Below are positions 25,152 through 34,724 of a DNA stretch of 61,196 nucleotides, one piece after another. The translations under genes and the position numbers were made by a program. How positions within the stretch are numbered: position 1 is the stretch's first letter; each line of letters begins with the position of its first letter. The notes beneath the pieces are model-generated. The model was not told the DNA's origin and did not search any database. It saw nothing but the letters and a program-made list of their open reading frames with translations. The stretch is from positions 1 through 61,196 of the forward strand of contig NW_025955192.1 of NCBI RefSeq assembly GCF_022376445.1, written 5' to 3'. The stretch is from Fomitopsis serialis. Lineage: Eukaryota > Basidiomycota > Agaricomycetes > Polyporales > Fomitopsidaceae.

Positions 25152-26403
25152 TTACGCTTCGAGCGGGAGAATGCTCGGGATCGGCCCAACGGGGACGACC
25201 TGCGTCGGATTGTACTGCGGACGAATGCAACTCAGTAGGGTCACGTATGTATCATATTCGACCATACGCACCGCCTTCTGCCAATGGTACCCCGTCTTGA
25301 TGTGGTCGAAGTTGCAGGTCTCTCTGAATGCGGGGATGTTCCAGTACAGCTTGCGCAGCCAGAGGTGGATCGCGGGATATCCGTGGCGGATGGTCCGGAA
25401 GTTGCACTTGAAGTGGCTGTAGTATGCGACATCAAAGCGAATCTGCGCGGAGCAAAGTTGAATACTAGACGATCTTCGCTAAGCGAAGAACACGACGAAC
25501 GATGGTGACAAAGAGGCGGATGTCAGCCTCCGTTAGCTGATCGCCGACGAGGTAGTCCTTTCCTTCGAGCAGCTTCTCGAGCCGGTCGAGCGAATCAAAG
25601 AGCGGGTAGACCGCTTTCTCGTATGCTGACTGCACTGCTGCGAAGCCGGCCTTGTATACACCATCTGCATATCCATCAGTTGACGCTCCAAAAGCTCAAA
25701 AGGGTAGAAGGAACACGCACTGTTCACGGTGTCATACACCCAAGCGTTCAGCTCGTCGATCTCTTTCCTCAGGTGCTCCGGGTAGAAGTCAAGCTTCGCC
25801 TTCTCCTCGGGCAAGAATTGGTTGAACGCGCTGTTAAACATCCGGATGATCTCAGAGCTCTCGTTGTTCACGATAGTGTGCGTCTTCTTGTCCCAAAGGA
25901 CGGGCACCGTGAAGCGGCCCTCGAAGTCCGGGGCCGCACGGAGGTAGACGTCCCTCATGTACTCGGCGTTATGTAGAGGATCGACATCGACGCCGGGGAA
26001 CGGGTCGATGTTCGCGAAGGGCCAGCCGTTCTCGCTCATGCGAGGCGAGACCATTGTAACCGGGATTATTTCCTCGAGGCCCTTGAGCTTGCGCATGATC
26101 AGGGTGCGCGTTGCCCATGCTGCCAGTGGTAAGTCATCGAGGTCAGTGATGCTTCGAGAAGTCAGTAGAAACGGAGACTCACGGCAGCCGTACGAGGCAT
26201 AGAGATGGTATCGACCTGCTTAGAACTTTCAGATAACAGAAGGATGAGTTTGACGAGAGAGACTACGCACCTTTCTCCGGCGCAAACTGCCCGCTTTGCT
26301 CAACCCAGTTTCTGAACTGGGAAACTGGGCGTTTGAAGGAGCCATCCGCGCTCGCATTCATCGAGGTGAGGTGCTTGAGTTGCGTTAGATTTTTCGTGGA
26401 CAT
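25152..26403 (-). CDS. Glutathionyl-hydroquinone reductase (Xi-class GST, Ecm4 type), copy 1
   Basis: Xi-class glutathione transferase that reduces S-glutathionyl-hydroquinones with glutathione. In wood-decay fungi the family is linked to handling of quinones from lignin. Reading leftward: MSTKNLTQLKHLTSMNASAD, FKRPVSQFRNWVE, GRYHLYASYGC, the active-site motif CPWATR with catalytic cysteine split across an intron, SPRMSENGWPFANIDPFPGV, FTVPVLWDKKTHTIVNNESS, LTEADIRLFVTIVRFD, GYPAIHLWLRKLYWN, and the end VPVGPIPSILPLEA. An in-frame ATG at 26451 would add 16 residues; I prefer 26403. No targeting peptide is seen, so it is probably cytosolic. A TATA-like GGTATATATAA lies at 26536-26546. Intron positions match copy 2 (51605-52915). 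Confidence 0.93.
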
Positions 26404-26451
26404 GGTTGCTGTGAATACTGTTGAGGTCAGGGTGTTTGACGGCTGAGTCAC

Positions 26452-27366
26452 GACACGAGTGGTTTGCTCGATAGTTGTTGATCGACTATGAGTCGGGAAG
26501 CTGGGAGGTGGAGGAACGAACTCAGCTTCAGAGCGTTATATATACCAGCTGCATCCACATCAAACCGTACACTAGTAAGGGTCGCTGTATGAGGTCAGAA
26601 GGTCGGTACAGGATTACAAAGTCAACGCGTCAAAGTGTTCTGAGGGCGCCATTCAGAGGGCGGATTTCGAACAGTTGACTAAAGGGTGATGACTGGAGCA
26701 TCACCAGGAGCAGAATTGCCAGGGCGAGAAGAGACCACTGACGCCGTCACCTTTGTATGGTAGCCTCAACCCTCAACGGGGTCAAATTGTGGCCTTCGTG
26801 CTGATCAACCTGTGAGCAAGTTCGTACATGACTGTGCACGATAGGGTGAGGGCTGACGCCTTGACTAATCACTTTCCGAACCCTTGAAGGGAGTCAAAAG
26901 TATCCCGGCGCGAGTATTTGTTAGTGGAGCAGCAGAGGAGGACTTTTAAGAATGTGCTGTACTGTGTTGCGACTGTCGTAAGTAGGCAAGATGGTCAACG
27001 TTTCAATGAAAGTTTCAACGTCCATTGAACGCGGCCTGACACTGCGATGGTGCACTCGACAGGTGATCTGGATCGATTCGGTCGCGCGAGGTGAGCTGTG
27101 ACGGTGATGTTGGCTGTCCACGTGGCGTTACTGCATGCGTGCAGACGCGGTGTGCCTGTTCCTCCTGCTCTTCCCCACTCGACTCCTACAGACCCTGTGC
27201 CTACATGCGACCTACGCACCACCTCTGATACCCCTTTGTCGTCTGCGCACGTCTCTCTCGACCTGCCTCGCAATTGGAACGGAACTATATCAGCCACACG
27301 TCGATCCGATACATCCTGTCCCCGACAGCTCTCCCGCACGGCCACATCTGCGAATACGCGTCCGGT
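26452..27366. promoter_or_regulatory. Divergent intergenic region of reductase copy 1 and SPC2
   Basis: About 900 nt between two genes transcribed away from each other. The minus-strand TATA-like element at 26536-26546 serves the reductase. From about 27140 to 27360 the plus strand is pyrimidine-rich and probably forms the SPC2 promoter and leader. Open frames here are not coding-like. Confidence 0.55.
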
Positions 27367-28315
27367 ATGGCTCCACGGAACCGAAAAGCGGAGAACGGCG
27401 AGTCGTCGTTGTCTGCAGGGGCAAGGTCGAAGGCAGCAGCCACACCAGAACCAAGCGTGGACGGCAACCTCGCCAGCGCACTGCTGCCATCGACGGAGGT
27501 GCGCGATGTGGTGAAGGTCAACAACGCGAGCGTGACAGAGATGAAGCATGCATGTGATGACGCGCTAAAAAGAGTGAGTTTCAACCTTTCTCCTGAGGCT
27601 CCGAGCCTGTAGTCGATAATCCTTCGCGCGTTGTGGGTCTGGTCGCGTGCGGGAAGATATCTGAACTTTGTCTCTGCGTAGTTCCTCTCACGACCCGAAC
27701 TCTTCAATCAAATTTACACACATACGGACGTACGGCTAGGCCTCGGCTGGGCAAGTGTGTTCGTTGCGCTCGGGACAGGCCTGTACAGCTGGAAGGTCGA
27801 CTTCGAAAAAAGCAAACCTGCAGTATGGGCAGGTGTAATCCTGTGCGTCATCTCCGTAATCTCACATGTCTATCGGCACTAATACGAGCAATCTTCTCTG
27901 CGCATGTATTCAGATATGTCCTCTTAACAACTATCCAAACACTGTATGCATACTTCATCGAGGGCGATATCGTCTTCGTCGGAAAGCGCAAGACATTTGA
28001 CAAGCGCGTGCGTGCCTCATCCACTGATCTCTCATGCACGACATGCTGAAGCCGCGCACACAGATTGTCACAGAGCGGATAACGCTCACATCCACCTCCA
28101 CACCCTCAAAACCCACTTCTCCTCCCGCATACTCCCTCGGCCTCACCTACATGCGTTCGACGTCCGGCGGCAAGTCGCTGCTCGGCCGGGGGCGCGCGAA
28201 GGGCGACCGGGGGTACAACACATTCTTCGACGAGAAGGGCGTCATGGACCAGGAGGGCTTCGAGCGATGGGTCGGCGAGATGGTCGGGCGGGTGATGGAA
28301 GGCAAGAACGAATGA
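27367..28315 (+). CDS. SPC2: Signal peptidase complex subunit SPC2 (SPC25)
   Basis: Accessory subunit of the ER signal peptidase complex; the family sits in the ER membrane with both ends in the cytosol. Four exons (27367-27573, 27682-27842, 27914-28007, 28064-28315) give 237 residues. The N-terminal part is serine/alanine-rich and disordered, then VVKVNNASVTEMKHACDDAL, which is the family's helical entry. Two hydrophobic segments follow, LGWASVFVALGTGLYSW and VWAGVILYVLLTTIQTLYAY, then IEGDIVFVGKRKTFD. The C-terminal cytosolic domain has ERITLTSTSTPS, YSLGLTYMRS and a charged end. The order of paired membrane segments followed by a beta-rich tail fits SPC2. Confidence 0.85.
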
Positions 28316-28641
28316 TTCTATCTGGGTAACGCGCATGTGTGGGCATCTCGAGCGTATCGGCATGCGGATGGGTGTACTTATGTGTATGGGCTGCGAGCCT
28401 GGGATATTGGCACGGTAGGTACTATGTTATGTAAAGGAGCCTCTTCACGTCCTCTAGAGCCGGAATGGCTCCCTGACCGAAGTCACAGTCGTGTGCCTTA
28501 GGTGAGTGTGTCGTGTTGGGAAGTGTGCTGACCGATCTACTTATAGTTCGCGCTATGCTTGGAAAACGTACATCCCAATCTTCGACGAGGACATGCTCTC
28601 GACGGTATGCGACAGTGGGACTACTCGGCTAGCGTGCTAAT
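28316..28641. other. Intergenic stretch at the left end of the tandem array
   Basis: About 325 nt. The part after about 28555 (GGAAAACGTACATCCCAATC and following) belongs to the repeated unit: related sequence recurs at about 29928 and 31359 with GACGGACATCCCAAAGTTCG. No gene is seen before that. Confidence 0.6.
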
Positions 28642-29106
28642 CTAACTGCTCTTGGGAACAATGACATCCTGCGACGGCGGTGCTACAACTAACCCATCAC
28701 CCGCCACGCCGAAATGCAGTTCGTCGGCGGTCAAGTCATTGCTTCTGTCGTCTATACGAGCGTGTCATCGCTGTTGTGACATAACCAAAGGGTTGGCGAG
28801 CACTTACGCACGTCGCCCGGCGTCATTCCACCTGATCCAAACTGTATGTTTCCCGTCGACCTACGAAATAGCTTGTGGTCAGGTCTGGCATCACCGACAG
28901 CGTGTCTTCTCGGATGAGACATACCAAGGATCAAATTGGCGTTGAACAACGGTGCAACCGCTTCGAAGACAATCTTTGTGAGTGTACAGCACATCTTTGA
29001 GCATCGCTTTGTCTTACCCATTCGGTATGGGTATGGGAGCAGCAAAAATCTGGCTTGAACCTGCAAATGCGCAGGCGACAACGGCAAACAACGATATAAA
29101 CAACAT
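28642..29106 (-). pseudogene. Small secreted protein family, unit 1 (probably broken)
   Basis: Unit 1 of the array, read leftward from 29106. The first exon is a signal peptide, MLFISLFAVVACAFAGSS, then FAAPIPIPNG before a GTAAGA donor. A second piece reads FEAVAPLFNANLIL before GTATGT. A third reads STGNIQFGSGGMTPGDV. The last reads DELHFGVAGDGLVVAPP and SQDVIVPKSS then stop. Each piece is open and matches units 2 and 3, but the splice phases I can place do not join into one continuous frame, so a frame error or a misplaced splice site exists. I therefore list it as a likely pseudogene. Function unknown. Confidence 0.5.
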
Positions 29107-29987
29107 TGCGATGTCAAAGATGCGTGAATCGAAATGAAGGCGAAGAAAGGGCTGTATAATGAAAACGCTGTATTGTGTGGTCCGCCGTCAACGACAACTC
29201 CGAAGAACGCATGCGCAAAGACCACTCACTGCTCTACACCAGAATGAAATGTGGGCGACCGCTCAGCGGAATAGGATGCACTGACCTCGCTTGCCAGCGC
29301 ATTAAATAGACTGGGCTTGTGGCTGGGACGACATTGCTGCAGCGGTGGTGTTGCTGTCCATTCGACACCTGTTCAACAGCCATTGTATCAAGGTATTGTT
29401 CGTCAGTTAAACAGTGCACACTCTTGTCAGTGGGCGGCGTTGATTCCTCCGAGGTCTGTGCAGGAGTACATATCAATCACGCGTGGCAGTACGATGTATT
29501 TGAAGGTCCAAGCCAGGATGCGTACCTATTCTGGATTGACGCAAGATCGGGTCTTCGTTCTACAGATTACAAGGTGTGTATTGTGTGTTATGATAGTTCA
29601 ATGTTTGTTTAATCTTTCAACGTTCAATGGCGGCATAAGACCATGAGCGCTCATCTTGAGGTGTCATATATCATCGGTACGTACGGGTCCCTCGGGCATC
29701 ACGTATGTACTAAGCTGACATATTCGTGCCTCCCAAGATGCATATTGGTTAAGTACGATGGAGGTACAACGCGAGCCGTGCACATCCATCCTTGCAAGCC
29801 CGTCATCCATGCTGCGATAATGACCATCAAGGCTCCATACCATGAGTGATGTGTCGTCCCGTAGGTTCCTTCTATTGACTCGTTGCCGTGTTGATCAAAC
29901 TACACTTAGCTTGTATGACACTTGGAAGACGGACATCCCAAAGTTCGACGACTTTCTACGCTATCGATGTTTTACGGGAGTCTGCGA
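29107..29987. other. Spacer between array units 1 and 2
   Basis: It holds the unit 1 leader (CACTCACTGCTCTACACCAG at 29223-29242), a weak TATTTAA element on the minus strand near 29300-29310, and, to the right, sequence duplicated in the next spacer (GATTCCTCCGAGG at about 29441 and 30799; CCGTCATCCATGCTGCGAT at about 29801 and 31177). No independent gene is seen. Confidence 0.6.
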
Positions 29988-30452
29988 CTACTGGGCTGGC
30001 GTGCGAGTCTGACTGCTCTTGGGAACCATGACATCCTGTGATGGCGGTGATACAACTAACCCATCCGCCATGCCATACCGTAGATCGGCGGTCTTGTGTC
30101 GACTATGAGAGCGTGTCATTGCCGATGTGACATGACTCAAGGATATGAGAATACTTACCCTCGTGGCCCACTGCCATTCCACCTGTTCCGAACTGTAGGT
30201 TTCCCGTCGACCTATGAAAGTAGCTTGTGGTCAGGTCTGGCAGCACCGGCAGCGCCTCTTCTCGAAGGAGACATACCAAGGATCAAGTTTCACAACGGTG
30301 CAACCCCTTCGAAACCACTTTTTGTGAGTGTACAGCACATCTTTGAGCATCGCTTTGTCTCACCCGTCCGGTGTGGGTATGGGAGCAGCAAGAATCAGGC
30401 TTGAACCTGCAAACGCGCAAGTGACAGCGGCAAACAACAATGTGAACAACAT
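29988..30452 (-). CDS. Small secreted protein family, unit 2
   Basis: Unit 2, read leftward from 30452. The signal-peptide exon is MLFTLLFAAVTCAFAGSS followed by LAAPIPTPDG and a GTGAGA donor. The middle exon reads STGNLQFGTGGMAVGHE. The last exon reads TADLRYGMADGLVVSPPSQ, DVMVPKSS, then runs to a later stop (ending TRTPAQ). The small second exon contains TGA where unit 1 has TTC, after a short deletion (CCGTTGTGAAACTTG against CCGTTGTTCAACGCC), so unless that exon is skipped the protein would stop early. A TATATAAG element lies near 30635 with the leader just downstream at 30560-30580. Function unknown; secreted. Confidence 0.45.
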
Positions 30453-31403
30453 TGCGACGTCAAAATGCGTGAATCGAAACGAAGGCGAAGGGACAGCTGT
30501 ATGATGGGAAGGCTGCATTGTTCGGCTCGAGGTCAGCGAAAGAATGAGTGCGTAAGGTCTACTCACTGCTCTACACCAGAAATTGAAAGTGGGCGACCGC
30601 TCAGCGGAATAGGGACAACGTCCTTGCTTGTCCGGTATATAAGCGGTACAAGCTTGTGGCTGTGATCGCGTTGCAGTGACGGTGTGGCAATCCCGACTGT
30701 CCCGGCGACACCTGCTCAACAACCATTGCTCAATCGCCATTGGGGCAAAGTATTGTTCGTCTGAACGGTGTACTCTTACCAGTGGGTGGCGCTGATTCCT
30801 CCGAGGATTCCGCAGGGTTTTACCTCAAATAGGCGTCATAGTACGATGCATTTGAGAGCTGGGCCAGGATGCCGTACATATCATGGGGTGGCGCAAGACC
30901 GGGTCGTCGCTCAAGGTGGGAGCTGACAGGCCAACGTTCAAACGCCCAATGGCAGTACAAGACGGTGGGCGCTGACCTGTGTCTCTGGGTGTGATATATG
31001 AGACTCATTGCTGTTGGGCTGTTGCGCAGACGCATACAGCGAATGGCTGAACATCGTGATACATAGAAGCAGGCCCGCGGACCGTATGCGCACATCAAGC
31101 TGACATCTTCAACCCTGGTGGGATACATTGGTAGGAGGCACGCACAGATTGAGCTGTGTACATTTGACAGCTCCGTCATCCATGCTGCGATCATGGAGGT
31201 CAGCGTCCGAATTGGGGCAATATCGCGCATTGCCCTGCAGTCTCTGCGACAAGCCTGTGATACGTCGATTATACCGAGCGAATAGTGCCATGGATAATGC
31301 GTCGTCCCGTATGTTCGTTCTACTGCCTCATTGCCGTACTGATCGAATTGCATCTGGAAGACGGACATCCCAAAGTTCGACGATGTTCTATGCTCTCGAT
31401 AGT
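30453..31403. other. Spacer between array units 2 and 3
   Basis: It contains the unit 2 promoter and leader, then duplicated spacer sequence shared with 29300-29900 and, more weakly, with 33395-33490 (TTCCGAATTGGGGAAATGCC near 33418 against GTCCGAATTGGGGCAATATC near 31203). No coding exon was recognised. Confidence 0.6.
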
Positions 31404-31921
31404 CTAGGACGACTGGGCTAGCGTACTAATCCGGTTACTCTTGGGAACCATGACATCCTGCGGTGGCTGTAACTGAACCAATCCATCACCCGCCACGCCA
31501 AACTGCGGGTCAATGGTAGTCGAGTTTTTGCGTGGGCCCCCATCTACGCGATAATGTCATGGCTCACTCGACAACAACGAACGTAGAGCGGACACTCACC
31601 AGAATCGCTGATTGTAATTCCAAATGTTCCGAATCCCAGTCCGGAAAACGGGTTGCCCGTCGTCTTATGAAGGCTACTTACATTCGGTCGGTTACGGCAG
31701 CACCGGCAGCGTGTTTGTGGACTTACCTCGGAATGCTCCTGCGTTGTCCGGCAAAAGCAGTTCTTCAAAGGCAATCGGTGTGAGTACACAACGCACTTCC
31801 GAGCACCGCTTCGTATGACTTACCCGAGCGCGTGAGGTGTGGGTATTGGAGCGGCGACCGTCAGGTCTGAGCCCGCAAACGTGCAGGCGACAATGGCGAA
31901 TAACAATGACTTGAACAACAT
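31404..31921 (-). CDS. Small secreted protein family, unit 3
   Basis: Unit 3, read leftward from 31921. The signal-peptide exon is MLFKSLLFAIVACTFAGS, then VAAPIPTPHAL and a GTAAGT donor. Further pieces are EELLLPDNAGAFRG before GTAAGT, then TTGNPFSGLGFGTFGITI with SDSG before GTGAGT, and the last exon NSTTIDPQFGVAGDGLV with PPQDVMVPKSN, stopping at 31404. This unit has the strongest splice signals and the clearest TATA box (32112-32120), but I could not settle the phase of the second exon. Mature protein would be small, glycine/proline-rich and without cysteine pairs. Function unknown. Confidence 0.5.
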
Positions 31922-31976
31922 GACGGCGTCGAATATGTATGTGAGTCGAAACGAATGCGAAGGAAGGGCTGTATAT

Positions 31977-32672
31977 ACTGAAGGCTGTGATATTTGGCTC
32001 ATTAGGAATGGTCAAGAAGATCGCATGCAAGGTGCACTCACTGCTCTACACCAGAAACAAAAGGTAAGTGGCCGCTCGGCGGGGTGGGGAAAGTCCCCCG
32101 CTTGCTTGCTTGTATATATACGTGCTGAGGGCTTCTTGATAGGATCCCGGTGTGAAGAATGGGTGGCCTCGTCGTCGACATCTGCCCAAACATCTGTTGT
32201 GGCGGTTGGCTGTTCGTCAGTCCAGGGTATCCAGGTTCTTGAGCGATGCCGACTATCCGTCCCCGGACTTCGCCCCAGCTGCGTGGCAGGAGGACGCATT
32301 TCAAAGTTCAAGCCAAGATGCACATCCCGGATGGACGCGGACGACTCGGAACCGCCGGGTGGCATTCTACAGATGACCAGGTGGCAGCCGTTGTGCCGCA
32401 TAACAGTTCGTTGGTGGCACGGTGGCCCTAACAGCGGGCGCTAAGCTTGTCTGTCGTCGACATCGTCGGACTTACTGCTGTTATGCGTAAGTCACAAAGA
32501 TCAGATGGGTATCGAGCTGCGACTTGACAATTTCAACCTGGAGAGAGGCTGTGCGAGCAGCCGTGGATATGGTGTTGTCTCATCGTCCATGTCAATAACC
32601 ATTATGGCGACGTGCCGTTGATCAGCGCAAGAACCCATGTTTCTTGGGTTGTGTATGTTCACCCTTGCGTTG
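31977..32672 (-). repeat. Duplicated promoter/leader block, copy 1
   Basis: This block begins at TACTGAAGGCTGTGATATTTGG and ends at GTATGTTCACCCTTGCGTTG. It is repeated almost directly after itself at 32673-33384. It carries the leader string (32035-32055), a TATATATA box on both strands (32112-32120) and upstream sequence. It supplies the promoter for unit 3 (start codon 31921). Confidence 0.75.
32112..32120 (-). promoter_or_regulatory. TATA box of secreted-family unit 3
   Basis: GTATATATA, about 60 nt upstream of the conserved leader and 190 nt upstream of the unit 3 start codon on the minus strand. The same element recurs at 32815-32823. Confidence 0.6.
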
Positions 32673-33384
32673 TACTGAAGGCTGTAATATTTGGTCCACT
32701 GTTAGGAATGGTTGAGAAGATCGCGCGTGCAAGGCGCACTCACTGCTCTACACCAGAAACAAAAGGTAAGTGGCCGCTCGGCGGGATGGGGAAAGTCTCC
32801 CCGCTCGCTTGCTTGTATATATACGTGCTGAGAGCTTCTTGTTAGGATCACGGTGTGGAGAATGCGTTGTCTCGTCGTCGACATCTGTCCACACAGCTAT
32901 TGTGGCAGTTGGCTGTTCGTCAGCCCAGGATATCCAGGGTCTTGGGCGATGCCGACTAGTATCCGTCCCCGCAGGACTTCATCCCAACTGCGTGACAGTA
33001 GAGATGCATTTCAAAGTTCAAGCCAAGATGCGCATCTCGGATTGACTAACGGCCGGACTGACGTTCTAAAGCTGACAAGGTGGTAGTCGTTGTGCTGCAT
33101 GACAGTTCGGTGGTGGCACAGTGTAACGGCGGGCGCCGAGCTTGTCTGTCATTGGCATCGGACATCCTGCTGTTACATAAGCACAAATCACAAAGAACAG
33201 ATGCGCATCAAGGTCTATCAAGGTGCGAACTGACGATTTCAACTTGGAGAGAAGCGGTGCAGGCAGCTATGGATATGGTGTTGTCTCATAGTCCATGTCT
33301 GCTCAACAGTCATTGTGGCGACGTGCCGTTCGTCAGCGCAAGGCCCCGTGTTTTTTGGGCTGTGTATGTTCACCCTTGCGTCCT
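32673..33384 (-). repeat. Duplicated promoter/leader block, copy 2 (no coding part)
   Basis: Direct repeat of 31977-32672: same leader (32735-32755), same TATATATA (32815-32823), same GTTGGCTGTTCGTCAG and TTTCAAAGTTCAAGCCAAGATG segments, with scattered substitutions. Downstream on the minus strand it runs straight into copy 1 rather than into a signal-peptide exon, so any transcript from it would read through the copy 1 promoter. Confidence 0.75.
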
Positions 33385-33586
33385 CGTTATGACCACCAAC
33401 AAAGCTCTGAGTCAACGTTCCGAATTGGGGAAATGCCGCGTATTACATGGGTAACGTTTCGTCTCGAATGCTCATTCTACATATCACGCGTGGGGCGGGG
33501 TCAACGGATTGTGAGTTTTGTACATTTTGTTTTTGCTTCCCTCTCTCTTTTAGCACTGACATCTCTTTACGCCGTGCTTAACTGCA
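33385..33586. other. Short spacer between array and MTAP
   Basis: About 200 nt with the MTAP 3' region. The part from about 33495 to the MTAP stop is also present, inverted and diverged, at about 41093-41167. Confidence 0.6.
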
Positions 33587-34724
33587 TCACTGTGGGAAGT
33601 AGTCCGGGAGGATATAGCGCAACTTGGCAACGTCTTCCGCCCGTTGACCCTCCGAGCGCGGCATGATGGAGTATTGCATGGATCCCTTCTCCGCGCTCAG
33701 AATATCGCCCTTTACCGCAGCTGCCGTCAAGCCCTCGAGCACGGCAGCGGCCACATGCCGTGCTGTCTCTGCGTTGGCCTGGAGCGTCTTGAAAACCTCG
33801 ACTACAGTGACCGACTCCTCATGCGGACGCCACGCATCGTAGTCGGTCGCGGTGGCGATGAGAGCGTAGCTGATGCGCATATAGTGAGTGGAAGAGCACT
33901 CAGAGATCTTGTTGTCACTGACCTGATCTCCGCCTCCCGTGCAAGCTTGGCCTCCGGAAGCACGCTCATGTTGATCAGGTCTCCGCCCCACTGCCTGTAC
34001 ATCAGGCTCTCTGCCCGCGTGGAGAACTGCGGCCCCTCCATGCAGACGATACACTTGTCCGTGACGAGTTTGACGCCGCGCGGGTCGCTCTCGAGGGTCT
34101 TGCCCACCTCGCCTTCCAGCCAGCGGACGAGCTTCATGCTGAACGGGTCGCCGAACGACGCGTGCGCCACGACGGACCCGTCGAAGAACGTCGACGGGCG
34201 GATGCCCTTGGTGCGGTCGATGATCTGCGTCGGGAGGCAGAACGTCCCGGGAGGTATCTCCTCGCGGAGAGATCCCACGGCGCTGAACGCGAGGATGGCT
34301 TTGACACCGAGGGTTTTGAGGGCGGCGATGTTTGCGCGCGAGGGGACGGCGGAGGGGAGATGGTATGGCCGGGACCGTGCCGCGCGAGGAAGGCGACCCT
34401 CGTACCGGACGGGAGAGAACATATCGTGATCGGCGAGGATGGTGAGCCCCAAGGCTGTGTTGTCCTGGGCGTGAGCGAGTGAGGACGGACAATAAAGAAG
34501 ACTCACTGTCTCTGGGTTGACTTGTTTGCTGACGGATGGCATTCAGATGTCAGAGTCTTAGTGTAGAGATTACCGTCCGATACTTACATAAACGTCAAGT
34601 TGTCGAGGTGGTAGAGACCGCTACCTCCGATGACACCGATGACAACTGTGGCGCACCCCGGTCAGTAGTGCTTGTGGCCATGAAGTTGTGGCGAGTTCGT
34701 ACCATTTTCCGATGCTTGCGCCAT
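33587..34724 (-). pseudogene. MEU1: S-methyl-5'-thioadenosine phosphorylase, apparent frameshift
   Basis: Methylthioadenosine phosphorylase (MTAP) of the methionine salvage pathway. Five exons read leftward: 34703-34724, 34588-34645, 34507-34528, 33923-34454, 33587-33869. Motifs: [114 protein letters not shown], ending YFPQ. The exons sum to 917 nt, one short of a multiple of three. The frame changes between HGPGHTIS and VPSRANI, at about 34349-34360, where one more base in the ATCTCCCCTCC stretch would restore the family sequence. All else is intact, so this is a very recent lesion or a sequence error. If it is an error, the gene is a normal 305-residue MTAP. Confidence 0.85.

Larger units (their letters stand above)
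28555..33384 (-). repeat. Tandem array of a small secreted protein gene family
   Basis: Three diverged tandem units with a period of about 1.35-1.45 kb (3' flanks near 28560, 29930 and 31360; coding parts 28642-29106, 29988-30452 and 31404-31921), plus promoter/leader duplications further right (31977-32672 and 32673-33384). Shared landmarks in every unit: a downstream flank with CATCCCAA, a last exon ending QDV, I or M, then VPKS, a glycine-rich middle exon, a signal-peptide exon starting MLF, and the leader string CACTCACTGCTCTACACCAG or a near-match. All coding signals are on the minus strand. Confidence 0.75.

Noticed and set aside
28555..33384. CRISPR-like or satellite array
   Set aside because: The repeat period is over 1 kb, copies are diverged and carry promoter, leader and coding exons; it is a gene-family tandem array.
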